Shown here piece by piece: positions 1-11,165 of a stretch of DNA of 64,000 bases; the first letter of the stretch is position 1; every line of letters starts with the position of its first letter. The DNA comes from Chrysogorgia sp. JL179-B06 (taxonomy: Eukaryota; Cnidaria; Anthozoa; Scleralcyonacea; Chrysogorgiidae). The notes beneath the pieces were generated by a model. That model saw only the letters and a list, made by a program, of their open reading frames with translations, ran no database searches and was not told where the DNA came from. The stretch lies in NCBI GenBank assembly GCA_035772405.1, contig JAYKKM010000040.1, positions 768,001 through 832,000 of the forward strand. The letters run 5' to 3'. The position numbers were made by a program, and so were the translations under genes.

Positions 1-140
1 TGGAATGCCTCTTGTTGCGTCACATCCAGTAACTTTGACAGCGAAAATGTCCATGAAGTTGAAATTCTCTACTGACTTATCATGATTTTGCTCAGGAAGA
101 CCCAAATATTACGGATGTGTAAAATCCCCAAACGCGAGAT
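1..140. mobile_element. MITE family D, partial copy at window edge
   Basis: This matches the right half of the complete fold-back at 4047-4393: GGAATGCCTCTTGT, the CACATCCAGTAACTTTGACAG block, GATTTTGCTCAGGA and CCCAAATATTACG, ending near GCGAGATAG. The other arm lies left of the window. Confidence 0.75.
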
Positions 141-689
141 AGACAATTTAATAATACACAAAACGTCTGCGTTGGAAGGTCAAACATTTTAATTGGCCAA
201 TAAACTAAATAATAAACTACATGACCGTATTTTACAAAAAATAAATTAATTAAAGAAGCCTTCAACATCATTTCATGGAATTGGTATAAAAATGGAACTA
301 GCAATTAAAGTCGGAAAACATATTTAGTCCAACCAAAACCATACTTAAATAAAGAACAATTGTTCATATTTTTTCATTATTTTTATTCTTAATATTCAGA
401 AAACTGTTAAATATATGAATTGTTATTTTTCCAAAATTTTGGAGGTAATTTTATTCCAGTTAAAAACATTATAGACTTTGCAGGATAATACAGGACAGTG
501 GAGGGTAGACAGAGATAAGGTGGAATATGGGGAATCGTCAGCGACGTGGTAATTTATTTATCTTCTCCTGTCGTTCTAGATAATTATCGGAGAATAATTA
601 TAGAAGATTTACAGCTGAAATGTGATTTTCGTTATTAGTGTTTGCAAATCGTAACTGGAGGGAAGAAATTAAATGTATGTGAAAAAAAT

Positions 690-1127
690 TATGGTGGTGA
701 TAACGACGATGAAGATAGTGGTGGTGATGATGATGGTGGTGATGGTGATGATGATGGTGATGGTGATGATGATGGTGATAGTGATGATAATGGTGGTGAT
801 GATGGTGATGATGGTGGTGGTGGTGATGATGGTGGTGATGGTGGTGATGATGGTGGTGATGATGGTGGTGATGATGGTGGTGATGATGATGGTGGTGGTG
901 GTGATGATGGTGGTGATGATGGGTGGTGATGGTGGTGGTGATGATGATGGTGATGATGGTGGTGGTGATGATGGTGGTGATGATGATGATGGTGGTGGTG
1001 ATGATGATGGTGGTGGTGCTGGTGATGCTGGTGATGATGCTGGTGGTGGTGATAACGACGATGAAGATAGTGGTGATGATGATGGTGATGATGGTGGTGA
1101 TGATGATGGTGATGATGGTGATGATGG

Positions 1128-1159
<32 letters not shown>

Positions 1160-1318
1160 ATGATGATGATGGTGATGATGATAATGGTGGCGGTGATGAT
1201 GGTGGCGGTGATGATGATGGTGGTGATGATAATGATGATGTTGACGATGTTGATGTTCATGGTGCTGAAATTGTTGTTGATGATGATAATGATGATGATG
1301 AACACCACAATTATGTTG
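690..1318. repeat. Imperfect (GATGGTGGT)n microsatellite 1
   Basis: About 630 bases built almost only of GAT, GGT and GTT-type trinucleotides on the plus strand (ATC/ACC on the minus). Every frame stays open through it and translates into runs of His, Asp/Gly, Met/Val or Ile/Thr. Those long ORFs are therefore artefacts of the repeat. It lies immediately left of the last CLUH exon that I could find. Confidence 0.95.
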
Positions 1319-1347
1319 TGTAAATAAATTCATTGTGCAGTACATAC

Positions 1348-4300
1348 CTTGATGGTGAATCTTGTAATCCAGATATGAAACCCATTAAACGAGAGATTTC
1401 TTCTTGGTCACCCTGAGCAACAACAACCTTAGTAAACAAGACAGATAATTGTAAACATCAATCATCAACACAACTGAAGTCACAACTGTGGTTATTAAAT
1501 GTAATACCATGATTTACTCGGTTTCTTTTGTTCTCGCAGGGAAATTTAATCGCTAAATTCCCCACGTTTATTTGTTTGAAAACTACTCATGCATACAAAT
1601 TAGGGAAAATTTCTAATTTTTCCTCATTCCTATGATATGCATGAGGGAAATTTAGTAGAACACAAAGGATTTCTTTGTCTTCTAATTTTCCCTCATTCAA
1701 CTGCACCGGAAATTTAGTAGACAAAAACTCTGTCTCCAACCACGGGCTGTATAAGGTTCTCAAAGTTATCCTCGGCGATCATAATATTACAAACTAATAC
1801 CATGACTTGTCGGGAAATTAGCGATTAAATTGCCCTTCGCCTCGGGAAGATTTGTAAAAGTCCTCGGGCTTCGCCCTCGGACTTTCACAAATCTTCCCTC
1901 GGCGGCGGGCAATTTAATCGCTAATTTCCCTCAAGTCATGGTATTACTTATAATTACACACAGCTAAATACTACTGTAGCTTGGGGGATAAACAAAGTGA
2001 AATGAAATGCAGTCATTCCATAAGATCTTGTCTCACCTCGGATCCTGCATTGGGTTTACTCTTCCCAGATAATTCGTTCAACTACAAAACAAAATCAAAG
2101 ATTAAAACAGAATAACAACTATCATGATGTTGATGATGATAACCATGTTGGTGATTCTGATGACAATGGTGATGATGATGGCGATGATGATGGCGATGGT
2201 GATGGCGATGAAGATGGTGGGGTGGAAGATGATAGTGATGTTGTTGGTGATTCTAATGGTGGTGGTGGTGATTCTGATGGTGGTGATGATGGTGATGATG
2301 ATGATGATGATGGTGGTGATGATGGTGGTGATGATGGTGGTGGTGGTGATGATGGTGGTGGTGATGATGATGATGTGATGATGGTGGTGGTGGTGATGAT
2401 GGTGATGATGGTGGTGGTGATGGTGATGATGGTGGTGGTGGTGATGGTGGTGGTGATGATGGTGGTGGTGATGATGGTGGTAATGACGATGGTGGTGGTG
2501 ATGATGATCATGTAAATGATATTATTGATGACAAACCCTTGTACCTTTCTTTGCATTTGAACGGCTTGTTGGGTAAGTTGTTTCAGGAATTCTGAACTCT
2601 CTTGACAACGAATGTCCTGATTACCAAACTACACAAAGATAACGTCATGTTATAAAACAACAACAACAATACACGCCTTTCGTGAATAATTTCTCGATAT
2701 TGAACTCAAAAAAGGGTGAAAGACTTGTCACCTTCTTCAGGTAAACACTGAACGCAGATTTTTCATTTTGTAAAGCAGAGCGATAATCTCCAGTGCACGC
2801 CTTGGCTCTTGCCAAAAGATGATAACTAAAAATAACGAAAGAGAATGAAAGAAAGCAGACAAGAACCATCAATGAAACGGAAAGCACGCCTTCTGGCATC
2901 CAACCAGACAAGATAATCTTTAATCGTGTTTACCTCATCGCAGTGTGAATGCTGTCAGGACCATGGTATCTGGAAAATACAGAAATATCATTAAAACATA
3001 GATTTATCATCATTATTTCTTGATGGAGTGCGTAAATTTCAAGAGACCAATCAGAAATGTTCAATATTTTCGAATGCTGTTGCTTAACTCTGAGTTTCAC
3101 GCTATATACGATCTAGTATTCTACTCACATTTTCTGAACATCTGCAGCTTTTTCCAAGAACTTGACAGAAAGATCGAATTCCCGTTGTCCTTGAAGGATG
3201 AGACCAATATTACTCTAGAAAATAATAAAGAAGTTTCATGTTGCGAGCTCTGTGAAAAAGACCTGGATGCAGTTGTTCGAAACTGATTAGTGCCCCTAAC
3301 CTCAAAATGTTTTATTGTCTTATTTGGAAGAACTTTCAAAATGATAAAGTAACTTCTTTTGAAGATTTTCGTTTCTTCACTTTCTTTTTGAGGTATATCA
3401 GTTTGTTTGATATACCAATGTCCGGAATTTACGTCACACATGCATATTAAATGAGTTATCAGAGAATGTTATATATTTTTGCGTTCATCACATAAAAACA
3501 CTAAAATGTGAATAATATGTGTGCGTGTTTCTCCCACAACACCAAACTTCTTGATTTTAAAGGATTTCGTTCGAGAATGAAAGAAATATACACATTTCTC
3601 CAATAAGTCACTACGCATGTGTGACGTAAATTCCGTACATTTGCATATCAAACAAACTGGAATATCTCAAAAAGAAAGCGAAGAAACGAAAATCTTCAAA
3701 AGCAATTACTTTATCATTTTAAAAGTTCTTTCAAATAAGACAACAACCAATGCAATTTAGCTGTTTCAACCCATAAAAGAGGTCAATTGGTGAATCTGAG
3801 ACAGCCAAATTTAACAGTGTTTTATCTTTTAACAGTGTACACAAGACAGATAGAATGGTATTTATATCAACAAGGTTTCTTACATCAAATGTAGCCATAT
3901 CAGGATGTCGTTCACCATAGACAAGTAAAGCTAAATAACGAGCTCTGTACATTAATTTCAATGAAGTAGAAACAAGACCAGCGTTGTGACTGTACAGCGC
4001 CAAGTGAAGCTAAGAGAAAAACAGAAACATTACATTAACTACATTTAAAGTGGCTATCTCACGTTTGGAGATTTTACATATCCATAATATTTGGGTCTTC
4101 CTGAGTAAAATCATAATATATATTGTCAGCCGAAAATTTCATCTACATGGAGTTTTTTTGCTGTCAAAGTTATCGGATGTGATGATGTCACAAGAGGCAT
4201 TCCAAACCAGTTTTCTTTTGTTACTTGCCACAAAAATGCCTCTTGTGACATCACATCCAATAACATTAACAGCAAAAAGTCCTTATGAAGATGAAATTTT

Positions 4301-6440
4301 CGGCTGACAATATATATATATATTACGATTTTGCTCAGGAGGACCCAAATATTACGAATATATATAAAATCCCCTAACGTGAGATAGGCACTATGTATCA
4401 TCAACTCACATCATTGATTGATTTTTTGCGTAAATCATTTTAAGCGAATTAAACTCACATAAGCCATTATCGTATCTGGATGATCAATGCCATAAACTCG
4501 TTCACAGACAACTACGGCCTTACGTTGGTGAAACACAGCCTAAAATAACAAGGGATACTTAAAAAATAACAGAAGACACGAGAGTATGATAGTTAAGCAT
4601 AGAAAAACTATGGAAAAAACTAAGCCCCAAACACACTATGTAATTATTTATACAGATAAAGGTTCAGATACCTGAACAGAGTCATCAGCCATATAATAAA
4701 GTCGAGCAATTTGTCTGCAATGAAAGCGTTCACAGTAATATATTAACATAAACGATTCTAATTCTCTGAACATTCTCGAATACTGTTGCCTATTTATATC
4801 GAGTACCAGCCTGTTATTTTAAGGCTATTGGCAACAAAAATCAAGTTTGTCTAATATGAAAGAACTCGTAAAATGATAGAGTAACGCCTTTTACAACTTT
4901 TCCGTATTTTACTTCGTTTTTGAAATATTTCATTTTGTTTGATATGATATGTAAATGAGATGGTCTCTGACGTCAGGTGTGGGGTAGAGAATTTTCACTC
5001 ATTAAAATATTAGTTCCATCTTCAAGTTTGTTCTACAAATTTACTTGAAAATATGCGTATAATAACTCCTCGTGATAATGAACGTTGTAAACTTAGCAAT
5101 CACTGAGATATAAGACATTTTTTAATGAGTGAAAATTCTCCACCCTGCACCTGACGTCAGAGACCATCTCATTTACATATCAAACAAACTGAAATATTTC
5201 AAAAACGAAGTAAAATACGGAAAAGTTGTAAAAGGTGTTACTCTATCATTTTACGAGTTCTTTCATATTAGACAAACTTAATTTTTGTTGCCAATGTCCT
5301 TTAGGCTATTAAAGAACAAAAAATAACAACTTCTGATAACGAAGTATATGATAGGCTAGTACGCCTGCAGAATGACAAAGGTATGGAAATAATGGTACTA
5401 CCTGTAGCAGATAGCAATATCACTATGTAATGGTCCATAAACTTGGTGATAAAGATTCAAGGCTTCTACCATGATACTATGAGATTCACTTAAGAAACCT
5501 GTGTAGATACAATAACAATGACACGATAACGTTTATAAAGTAAATGGTTTGAACCTAGGAGTATCATTAGATGTGTGAAGTTGATCGTCCAGGTTGTTGT
5601 AGTCTTGAGAAAGACCATTGTTGGTGACTGACGTTTCGACGGCCTCAGCGGCGGTCATCTTCAGAGTCAAGTAAAGAGTTTGTCAGGTTTGCCTATATAT
5701 ACGTCAACCTCGTATATAACACCGTTACTGAGTGGGTTTCTGGTTGATTATGTGGCTATAGAGGCAGCAATGGTGAACGGAAAAAACGCACCTGCTTGAA
5801 GTTTATTCTGGGCAGCTTCGAACAATGCTGCGGCGTCATATGCCTACGTCGACCAATAAAACATCAACGAATTAGAGCAATTAATATTGAGAAAAACCTA
5901 CAATAACATTTAATATTGTGTTTCATATTACAATACAACAAATTTATTGTCTACTGGTTACCACACATGTCTATGAGCTGCGAGACACAGGTTCAAATCC
6001 TGGGTCGGACCAGGAGAAAGTGCTGCCTTTGCAAAAAGATCAGCAAATGGTAAGATTTTCGCGTCTGTTCGGATAACGACCTTAAATCATAGGCCCTTGG
6101 AACCCCTATCAATTGGGCTTCTAGCCTGTTAGGGTATTCCGTTTACCTAAGAGTGATAAATCTACTAAACTAAACAAACAGAAAAATGTTCTTCCTTAAA
6201 CGTGGCGTTGGTTTGGAACTGGCATTTTTTTGGAACTAACCTTACCTCACTATACGTGTGTTATTCTATTGGAAATATATTCATAATGTACTCCACGGTA
6301 AACGTTGGTTTTTCTTGCATGGAAACTCACCTTGGGGTTCGTATGTTTTACCATTGGAAAGATATTCATAATGTGTTCCTCAGTAAACGTTGGGTTTTTC
6401 TTGGAGCTAAATTCGTACTCATAAAGCAACACTTGGACAC
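1348..6440 (-). CDS. CLUH: CLUH exons 36-47, TPR region and C-terminus (incomplete)
   Basis: Twelve exons: 6331-6440, 5792-5843, 5402-5498, 4672-4714, 4459-4539, 3884-4009, 3129-3214, 2934-2969, 2732-2825, 2545-2628, 2037-2081 and 1348-1412. Blocks include [92 protein letters not shown] and [18 protein letters not shown]. This is the tetratricopeptide part of CLUH, which in the family contributes to RNA and ribosome-associated binding. The last two exons ([13 protein letters not shown], then [16 protein letters not shown]) diverge from vertebrate CLUH and no stop codon was found, so at least one more exon must lie left of 1348 or outside the window. The intron after exon 36 holds a partial copy of that exon. 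Confidence 0.9.
1796..1947. repeat. Fold-back element, ~150 bp palindrome
   Basis: The left arm (ATACCATGACTT...GGAAATTAGCGATTAAATT, then CGGGAAGATTTG) is repeated as its reverse complement on the right, around a centre at about 1870 (CTCGGGCTTCGCCCTCGG). A related half copy (ATACCATGATTTACTCGG with AATTTAATCGCTAAATT) lies at 1501-1565. It is a MITE-like hairpin inside a CLUH intron. Confidence 0.8.
2118..2517. repeat. Imperfect (GATGGTGGT)n microsatellite 2
   Basis: A second tract of the same GAT/GGT repeat, about 400 bases long, in the intron between CLUH exons 2037-2081 and 2545-2628. Same orientation and composition as the tract at 690-1318. ORFs predicted through it are not genes. Confidence 0.95.
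3289..3745. mobile_element. MITE family C, copy 1
   Basis: Inverted arms share TTGTCTTATTTGGAAGAAC / GTTCTTTCAAATAAGACAA, AAGTAACTTCTTTTGAAGA and ATGTCCGGAATTTACGTCAC. The left end is AGTGCCCCT; the right terminal bases have diverged. A second copy is at 42594-42931. Short ORFs here are inverted-arm translations, not genes. Confidence 0.8.
4047..4393. mobile_element. MITE family D, complete fold-back copy
   Basis: About 347 bp with long inverted arms. It begins GTGGCTATCTCACGTTTGG and ends with the complementary CCCCTAACGTGAGATAGGCAC. Internal arms share CCCAAATATT / AATATTTGGG, GTCAGCCGAAAATTTCATC and ATGCCTCTTGTGACATCACATCC. It has no coding capacity and lies in a CLUH intron. Related copies are at 1-140, 37556-37852 (divergent), 43711-44190 and a half copy near 45150-45290. 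Confidence 0.85.
4820..5305. mobile_element. MITE family B, copy 1
   Basis: About 485 bp fold-back. The arms carry TTGGCAACAAAAAT, AAGTTTGTCTAATATGAAAG, ATGGTCTCTGACGTCAGG and their reverse complements, ending CCAATGTCCTTTA. A second, cleaner copy lies at 42931-43408. It is non-coding, in a CLUH intron. Confidence 0.85.
5553..5710. repeat. GACGTTTCGACGG fold-back family, half copy
   Basis: The sequence TGTGTGAAGTTGATCGTCC, then TTGTTGTAGTCTTGAGAAAG, GACTGACGTTTCGACGGCC and TCATCTTCAGAGTCAAGT is one arm of the element found complete at about 10185-10520. Confidence 0.7.
5938..6180 (+). mobile_element. tRNA-derived SINE (family S3), copy 1
   Basis: It starts with a tRNA-like stretch containing a B-box-like GGTTCAAATCC at about 5992, followed by a unique body (AAAGTGCTGCCTTTGCAAAAA, ATAGGCCCTTGGAACCCC, CTAGCCTGTTAGGG) and ends near AGTGATAAATCTACTAAAC. 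The same body is at 12905-13105 on the opposite strand, and a short 3' piece is at 10697-10755. Confidence 0.65.
6250..6318 (-). pseudogene. Partial tandem duplicate of CLUH exon 36 in the following intron
   Basis: On the minus strand GAAAAACC, AACGTTTACYG, GGA, CATTATGAATATMTTTCCAA and a TAA-ACA-ACG tail of exon 6331-6440 reappear just downstream in the intron, offset by roughly 95 bases. Single-base indels and substitutions break the frame relative to the exon and there is no usable donor at the equivalent place. It looks like a decayed partial exon duplication, not an alternative exon. Confidence 0.6.
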
Positions 6441-6666
6441 CTTAAAACAAATGGAAGATGACATTAACATAATTACGGGACAACAGTAATTGGAGTTATA
6501 CGGTTGTGGTGACTTTGTCTGTGTCCAAATACTATGCACTGATGTATATAACACATTTAGGATAATAGGCAGTTTAAGTCGAAGCTGAATAAAACAAAAA
6601 AAGATACAACGAGGTAGCAAGTGTAGCGAAAAAGAACATTAGAAATGAAGTAACTACCAAAGAATG

Positions 6667-6901
6667 AATAAGCCAGTTCGTAATGTCGACTGTGCATCAA
6701 AATGACGTGTTCTGCGTCGGGATAAAACTTATTTCAATTCATAACATCAGGCTAAAACCAGAAAATACATTTGCGTTTCTATTTACACTTGCAAATTCGT
6801 TACACTGAATTCCCCAGCCTGATGTTATGAATTGAAATAAGTTTTACCCGACGCAGAACACGTCATTTTGATGCGTAGTCGACATCACGAACTGGCTTAT
6901 T
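6667..6901. mobile_element. MITE family A, copy 1
   Basis: A 235-bp element with terminal inverted repeats of about 90 bp: AATAAGCCAG at the left, CTGGCTTATT at the right, and arms with AATGTCGACTG, CATCAAAATGACGTGTTCTG and ATAACATCAGGCT. Its right end is 18 bases from the donor of CLUH exon 6920-6996. A near-identical second copy is at 18120-18355. Confidence 0.92.
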
Positions 6902-6919
6902 GCAGATGTACAAACCTAC

Positions 6920-9900
6920 CAGTTTTTAAACAAAATGATCTGAGTAAGGAAAGAGCCTGCAATCCATATGTACTTAGAACATCATCTATATTATCTCTAG
7001 GATTAAAAAAACAACACATTAATGAACACAGGATCTCAACACGTGAAGGATCTACAAATGCATGGGTACACCAACAAGGGAAGGAAAGTGAAAGGAAAGG
7101 AAAGGAAAGGGAAAAACTAAAAAACAAAAATGAAAAAGGAAATGGAAAAATTGAAAAGGAAAAAGTAAAATGGAAAGAGAAAAGTTAAAAAGAAAAGTTA
7201 AAAAGAAAATGGAAAATGATAAGAAAAATGAAAAAGCAAAAAGGAAAAGAAAGAATATTCAATATGTTGTGATTCAATGTGCAAGAGAAGGAGAAAGACA
7301 TTTGTTACGCATATTCAAGCATCAAAACAACATGTTTACGTCTAGAGTACTTACTGTTTTAATTCATAGGCGAAATGACTTTTTATTTCTTTTATTAATG
7401 ACGACCAAAGAAGCTTTGGGGTAAGTTTGGCCCAAATAACTAAACACAATGTCAGCGAAAAAGAATTTAAGGGGGAACTGTAATCATGAATACATTAATA
7501 GTATTTATTTAAAAGTAATTTATTTCTTGATTATTAATAATAATTTATTTCAGATTTAATTACATAATACTGAACCAATAATGACATACAGTTTTGAAAA
7601 GGTCTTTAAAAATCCAGATTTAGTGTACCTTCATTGGAAGCATTCTGTTTATTTCTATTTTTCTTATTCTTTTTCTTTTTATGGGTTATCTTGAGAAAAC
7701 CAAACAGAAAAATGCATCAGATTTTTGTTCATTAAATGGTGTGACATTGTCGAGAAATTCATGATACCATACGTCACTTACTTCTTCATTAGGTATGGTT
7801 GGCACAGGATTAGGATACGAACTCTATGAATGCAATGAAATGAAAAAAAAATGGAAAACTTTCGAAATGGAAAATTTCATTAATTAATGGGAGATTATTT
7901 ACCAGAAGACAATTAAGGAAGTGGCTAACAGATGTCGCCAGATTCTGCTGTAATGCTGGAAAAAAAACAGAAATGTTTTTATTTTAAGCGACCTCGAAGT
8001 TACGAAGTAGATTAGTTAATATTGTTTTCATCACAATCTCTGTTTTAACCCTCGAACAAGTTAAAAATCTAGGAAACGTTTTAAGAATTCTCACCTTGCC
8101 TCAAATGAAGCTTAAAATATTTCTTCGCCGCCCTCAAAATCATTTCGGAGACACAAATATTCTATGAAATGAAGAAATTGTTGGAAACAATATTTTTTAA
8201 AAAATGTTGGTAAAATGCTGTAAATTTTATATAGAAAACAATATAGAAAACAATATAGAAAACAATATTGAAAACAATATAGAAAACAATATAGAAAATG
8301 GTCATGGACAGTAACTTTTAAAGTTACGTTCAAAAAACTTTTTAAAGCCCTCTGATTTATCACCTGGTTGCGTTGGGAAATTATTTGTTAACTCACATGA
8401 ACATGCTCCAAGTCGTTTTGTTCAGCTAAACGAGTGGCAATTTGACCAAGATATCTCATGTTAATGCCCCTTGGAATAACGAGAGAAAAAAGAAAGATAA
8501 ATATAGTGTAGTGGCAAAGAAAATAAAGGCCTGTAGGCAGGTCATGGATCGTTTTGCCCAGAAATTTGAAAAATGGTACATAATCCAACAAAAAACCTCA
8601 TAGGATCCTGCAGCTCGTGTTGTCACGTACAGACGTAAATATGATCACATAACTCCTGTTTTAATGAGGTTGCATTGGCTACCTAGCTAACTTACAAAGC
8701 GCTAAATGGTTTAGCACCTTGTTACTCCTCGCTAGACGTACTTATGTACGTTCACTAAGATCTGCCTCACAAGGACTGTTACAAATACCTAGATCTCGAA
8801 CCGTTACTTATGGTGATAGGGCCTTCTCCATTACGGCCCCTAAACTATGGAATGACATACCGCTATCCTTACGGAATGCGCCTAATGTGAACATATTTAA
8901 AAAAGATCTCAAGACGCATCTGTTTAAGATAGCTTTTTATTAGTTTTTAGCGTTAAATTTTTTTTTTTTCTTCTTTTCTTGCTGAATACATGTTAAAAGA
9001 TGAATTGTAAATAGGATTAGTATATATCATTATCGTTAATAGTTTTTAACTGTAATATTGTAAAGCGCTGTGAGCAACTAGTGTAACAGCGCTATAGAAA
9101 TTAATAAATTATTATTAGTAGTAATGGTGGACTTCTGGCTTCATTTACTAAAAAATAGTTGCTAAGTGAATATTCCTCTGTCTTTTACCTGTTATGAAGG
9201 GCTTCCGTGAAGGATGAACCATCCAATGGAGATTTAGCGAGATTAATGAAATCTTTAACCTGTTTTAACACGAAAATAATGACTAACTGTTGACAAACCA
9301 AAGTGTACTCTCATTCTATATTACTATATGTATTACTTACCAAATTAATGATTACAGAATGCGATAAAAATAAGGAAGCATCTTGGACCAACTGTCTGTC
9401 TATTTGCAAACGAGCGCTCTTAAAAACAATGTAATAAAAAAGTTTGTTTTCGTTTTACTTAGAGTTCTCGATTGAAATAAAAAAACATTATTTTAAAATA
9501 CAAATAAAATATCTAAAAATAATAATAATAATAATAAAGACGTATTAGGAGCATTATACAATAGTCTCAATGCTCTTACAACAATATATATATTCTTAAA
9601 GTTACTTTTAAAACTAATTACAGTTTCATTATAAGATAAAGCCTACTACATATATTAACACTAGGAACAATAACTATTAATTTTAAAAAAGAAAAGTCTT
9701 AACTGCAGACTTAAAATTACTTAACATCTCAAAGCTTCTAATTTCTTCTAAAAAATTTGGTGTACTGCCAAAATAGCGTGTAAGTAGTCTAACGTTTCGA
9801 GTGAAGGTCCTTCGTTAGAGAGTGAAACGTAAAGTGAAATAATAACAGAGAATGAATCATCGCGTAAGAATAAATCATTATTATAGAATAAATCATCGCG

Positions 9901-11014
9901 TAAGACAAAAATAAGCCAATCAGGTGCGAGAAAGAATAACAAATAATGAGATGTAAAAATAGGAAAGTCCTTTGCTATTTTTACCAGGAATAGAGAAAGT
10001 AAAGCTCAGAGAATATATTTTAAACTCGGTGTACCTCTGAAGATGCATGTCTAACTTCATAATTGAAAGCATCGGGGTTAAATCGTACGTCATATTCTGA
10101 TAAAATAGAGAAAATATCTCAGAATTAAATAAAGAAACTCGAAATGTCAACTTTTGTTATTAGATATCGATTAAAGTAAATGGTTTGAACCGGGAGTATC
10201 ATTAGATGTGTGAAGTTGATCGTCCAGGTTGTTGTAGTCTTGAGAAAGACAATAGTTGTTGATTGACGTTTCGATATTTTCAATAGAAAAAGTTAAGATT
10301 ATTACGGACATTGTTGATTCAAAGACAAAGTCACAATAATCAATAATGTCAATTACTCAATACACATTGACATGGGCAGTCATCTTCAGAGTCAAGTCAT
10401 CATCTTCAGAGTCATCTTGACGACTCTGAAGATGACTTGACTCTGAGGCCGTCGAAACGTCAGTCACCAACAATAGTGTTTCTCAAGACTAAAACAACAT
10501 GGATGATCAACTTCACATATCTAGATATGGATTGAAAGTCAATGATTATCGTATTTTACCTGACTCACTGAGAGATCCAACAGTAATTGCTGCTTGTCTT
10601 ACAGCCTCAGTGGAGATCTGTTCATCTGAAGAGAATATGATACATGGACGATAGTCAAGCTCATATATTCATGCAAATGTTTAGTTTAATTTATTAGATT
10701 TATCACTCTTTTAGGTGAACGGAATACCCCAACAGGCTCTCTACATAAAGACGCGAGGCTGAAAAAGATTGCTCTGGTGAGCTTCTTTACTCAAGCCAAT
10801 TAGAGAGTTACAGTAACTACAAAGCAAAAGAACATCGATGAAAAGTCTCACCAATTATATATTTCTCCTTCATTTTCCTCTCTTTTTCATTCTCTTCTTT
10901 TGCACTTGCATCATCTTTACACATAGCTGAGTTTGAATTACAATCCTGTGGATCAGTCGTTTCAACAGATCCCTCTCCATTTTCCTCGTTTTTCGTCTCA
11001 ACTTTCACGTTGGT
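6920..11014 (-). CDS. CLUH: CLUH exons 25-35, central region
   Basis: Eleven exons: 10852-11014, 10560-10625, 10035-10096, 9341-9418, 9189-9259, 8397-8469, 8095-8161, 7903-7955, 7782-7823, 7355-7413 and 6920-6996. The first encodes a low-complexity acidic and lysine-rich linker; the others carry EYDVRFNPDAF, QLVQDASLFLSHSVI, GINMRYLGQIATRLAEQ, SVSHFLNCLL, SSYPNPVP, LLWSSLIKEIKSHFAYEL and YGLQALSLLRSFCLKTG, in the order seen in CLUH proteins. The lysine-rich segment that precedes the LW block in vertebrate CLUH was not found, so an exon between 7414 and 7781 may be missing from my model. Introns carry a CR1/L2-type LINE tail, SINE copies and fold-back elements. The exon 35 donor must be the GTAGGT at 6918-6919 to keep frame with exon 36. 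Confidence 0.9.
8605..9120 (+). mobile_element. CR1/L2-like non-LTR retrotransposon 3' fragment
   Basis: Plus-strand reading gives the typical C-terminal tail of a CR1/L2-class reverse transcriptase: KYDHITPVLMRLHWLP, then after a frame break RTYVRSLRSAS, LLQIPRSRTVTYGDRAFS, APKLWNDIPLSLRNAP and FKKDLKTHLFK with a stop at 8941. A short 3' UTR ends in an ATT-rich tail (AATAAATTATTATTAG) near 9115. The 5' part with the polymerase is missing, so the copy is dead. It sits in a CLUH intron, in antisense to the gene. Confidence 0.85.
9525..9700. repeat. Interspersed repeat R1, copy 1
   Basis: The segment AATAATAATAAAGACGTATT, AGGAGCATTATACAATAGTC and AGTTTCATTATAAGATAAAG, CCTACTACATATATTA is repeated at 43773-43930, where it interrupts a MITE family D copy. 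It is short and non-coding; I could not assign it to a class. Confidence 0.8.
10185..10520. mobile_element. GACGTTTCGA fold-back family, complete copy
   Basis: The left arm (TGTGAAGTTGATCGTCC, GACGTTTCGA) is mirrored on the right (TCGAAACGTCAGTCACCAAC, GATGATCAACTTCACA). The centre has its own inverted repeat of CATCTTCAGAGTCAAGTCATC. Non-coding, in a CLUH intron. Confidence 0.75.
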
Positions 11015-11165
11015 CTTAAAGAAAAATGCTCCATGTTAAAAGAAAAATGCTCCATGTTATATAATAACATAGATTGAATATAACGCCACTTAAGTGGCAT
11101 AAAACAGGGACATGAATTTCAATTTACATGAAACTTTATGCAATTTATTCCGAGAATTATCTTAC

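Noticed and set aside
689..1345. Long poly-His, Asp/Gly and Met/Val ORFs on both strands
   Set aside because: Translations of a GAT/GGT microsatellite open in all frames; no protein-like composition.
4050..4404. Pair of opposite-strand ORFs with near-identical peptides
   Set aside because: The two arms of MITE family D read in opposite directions.
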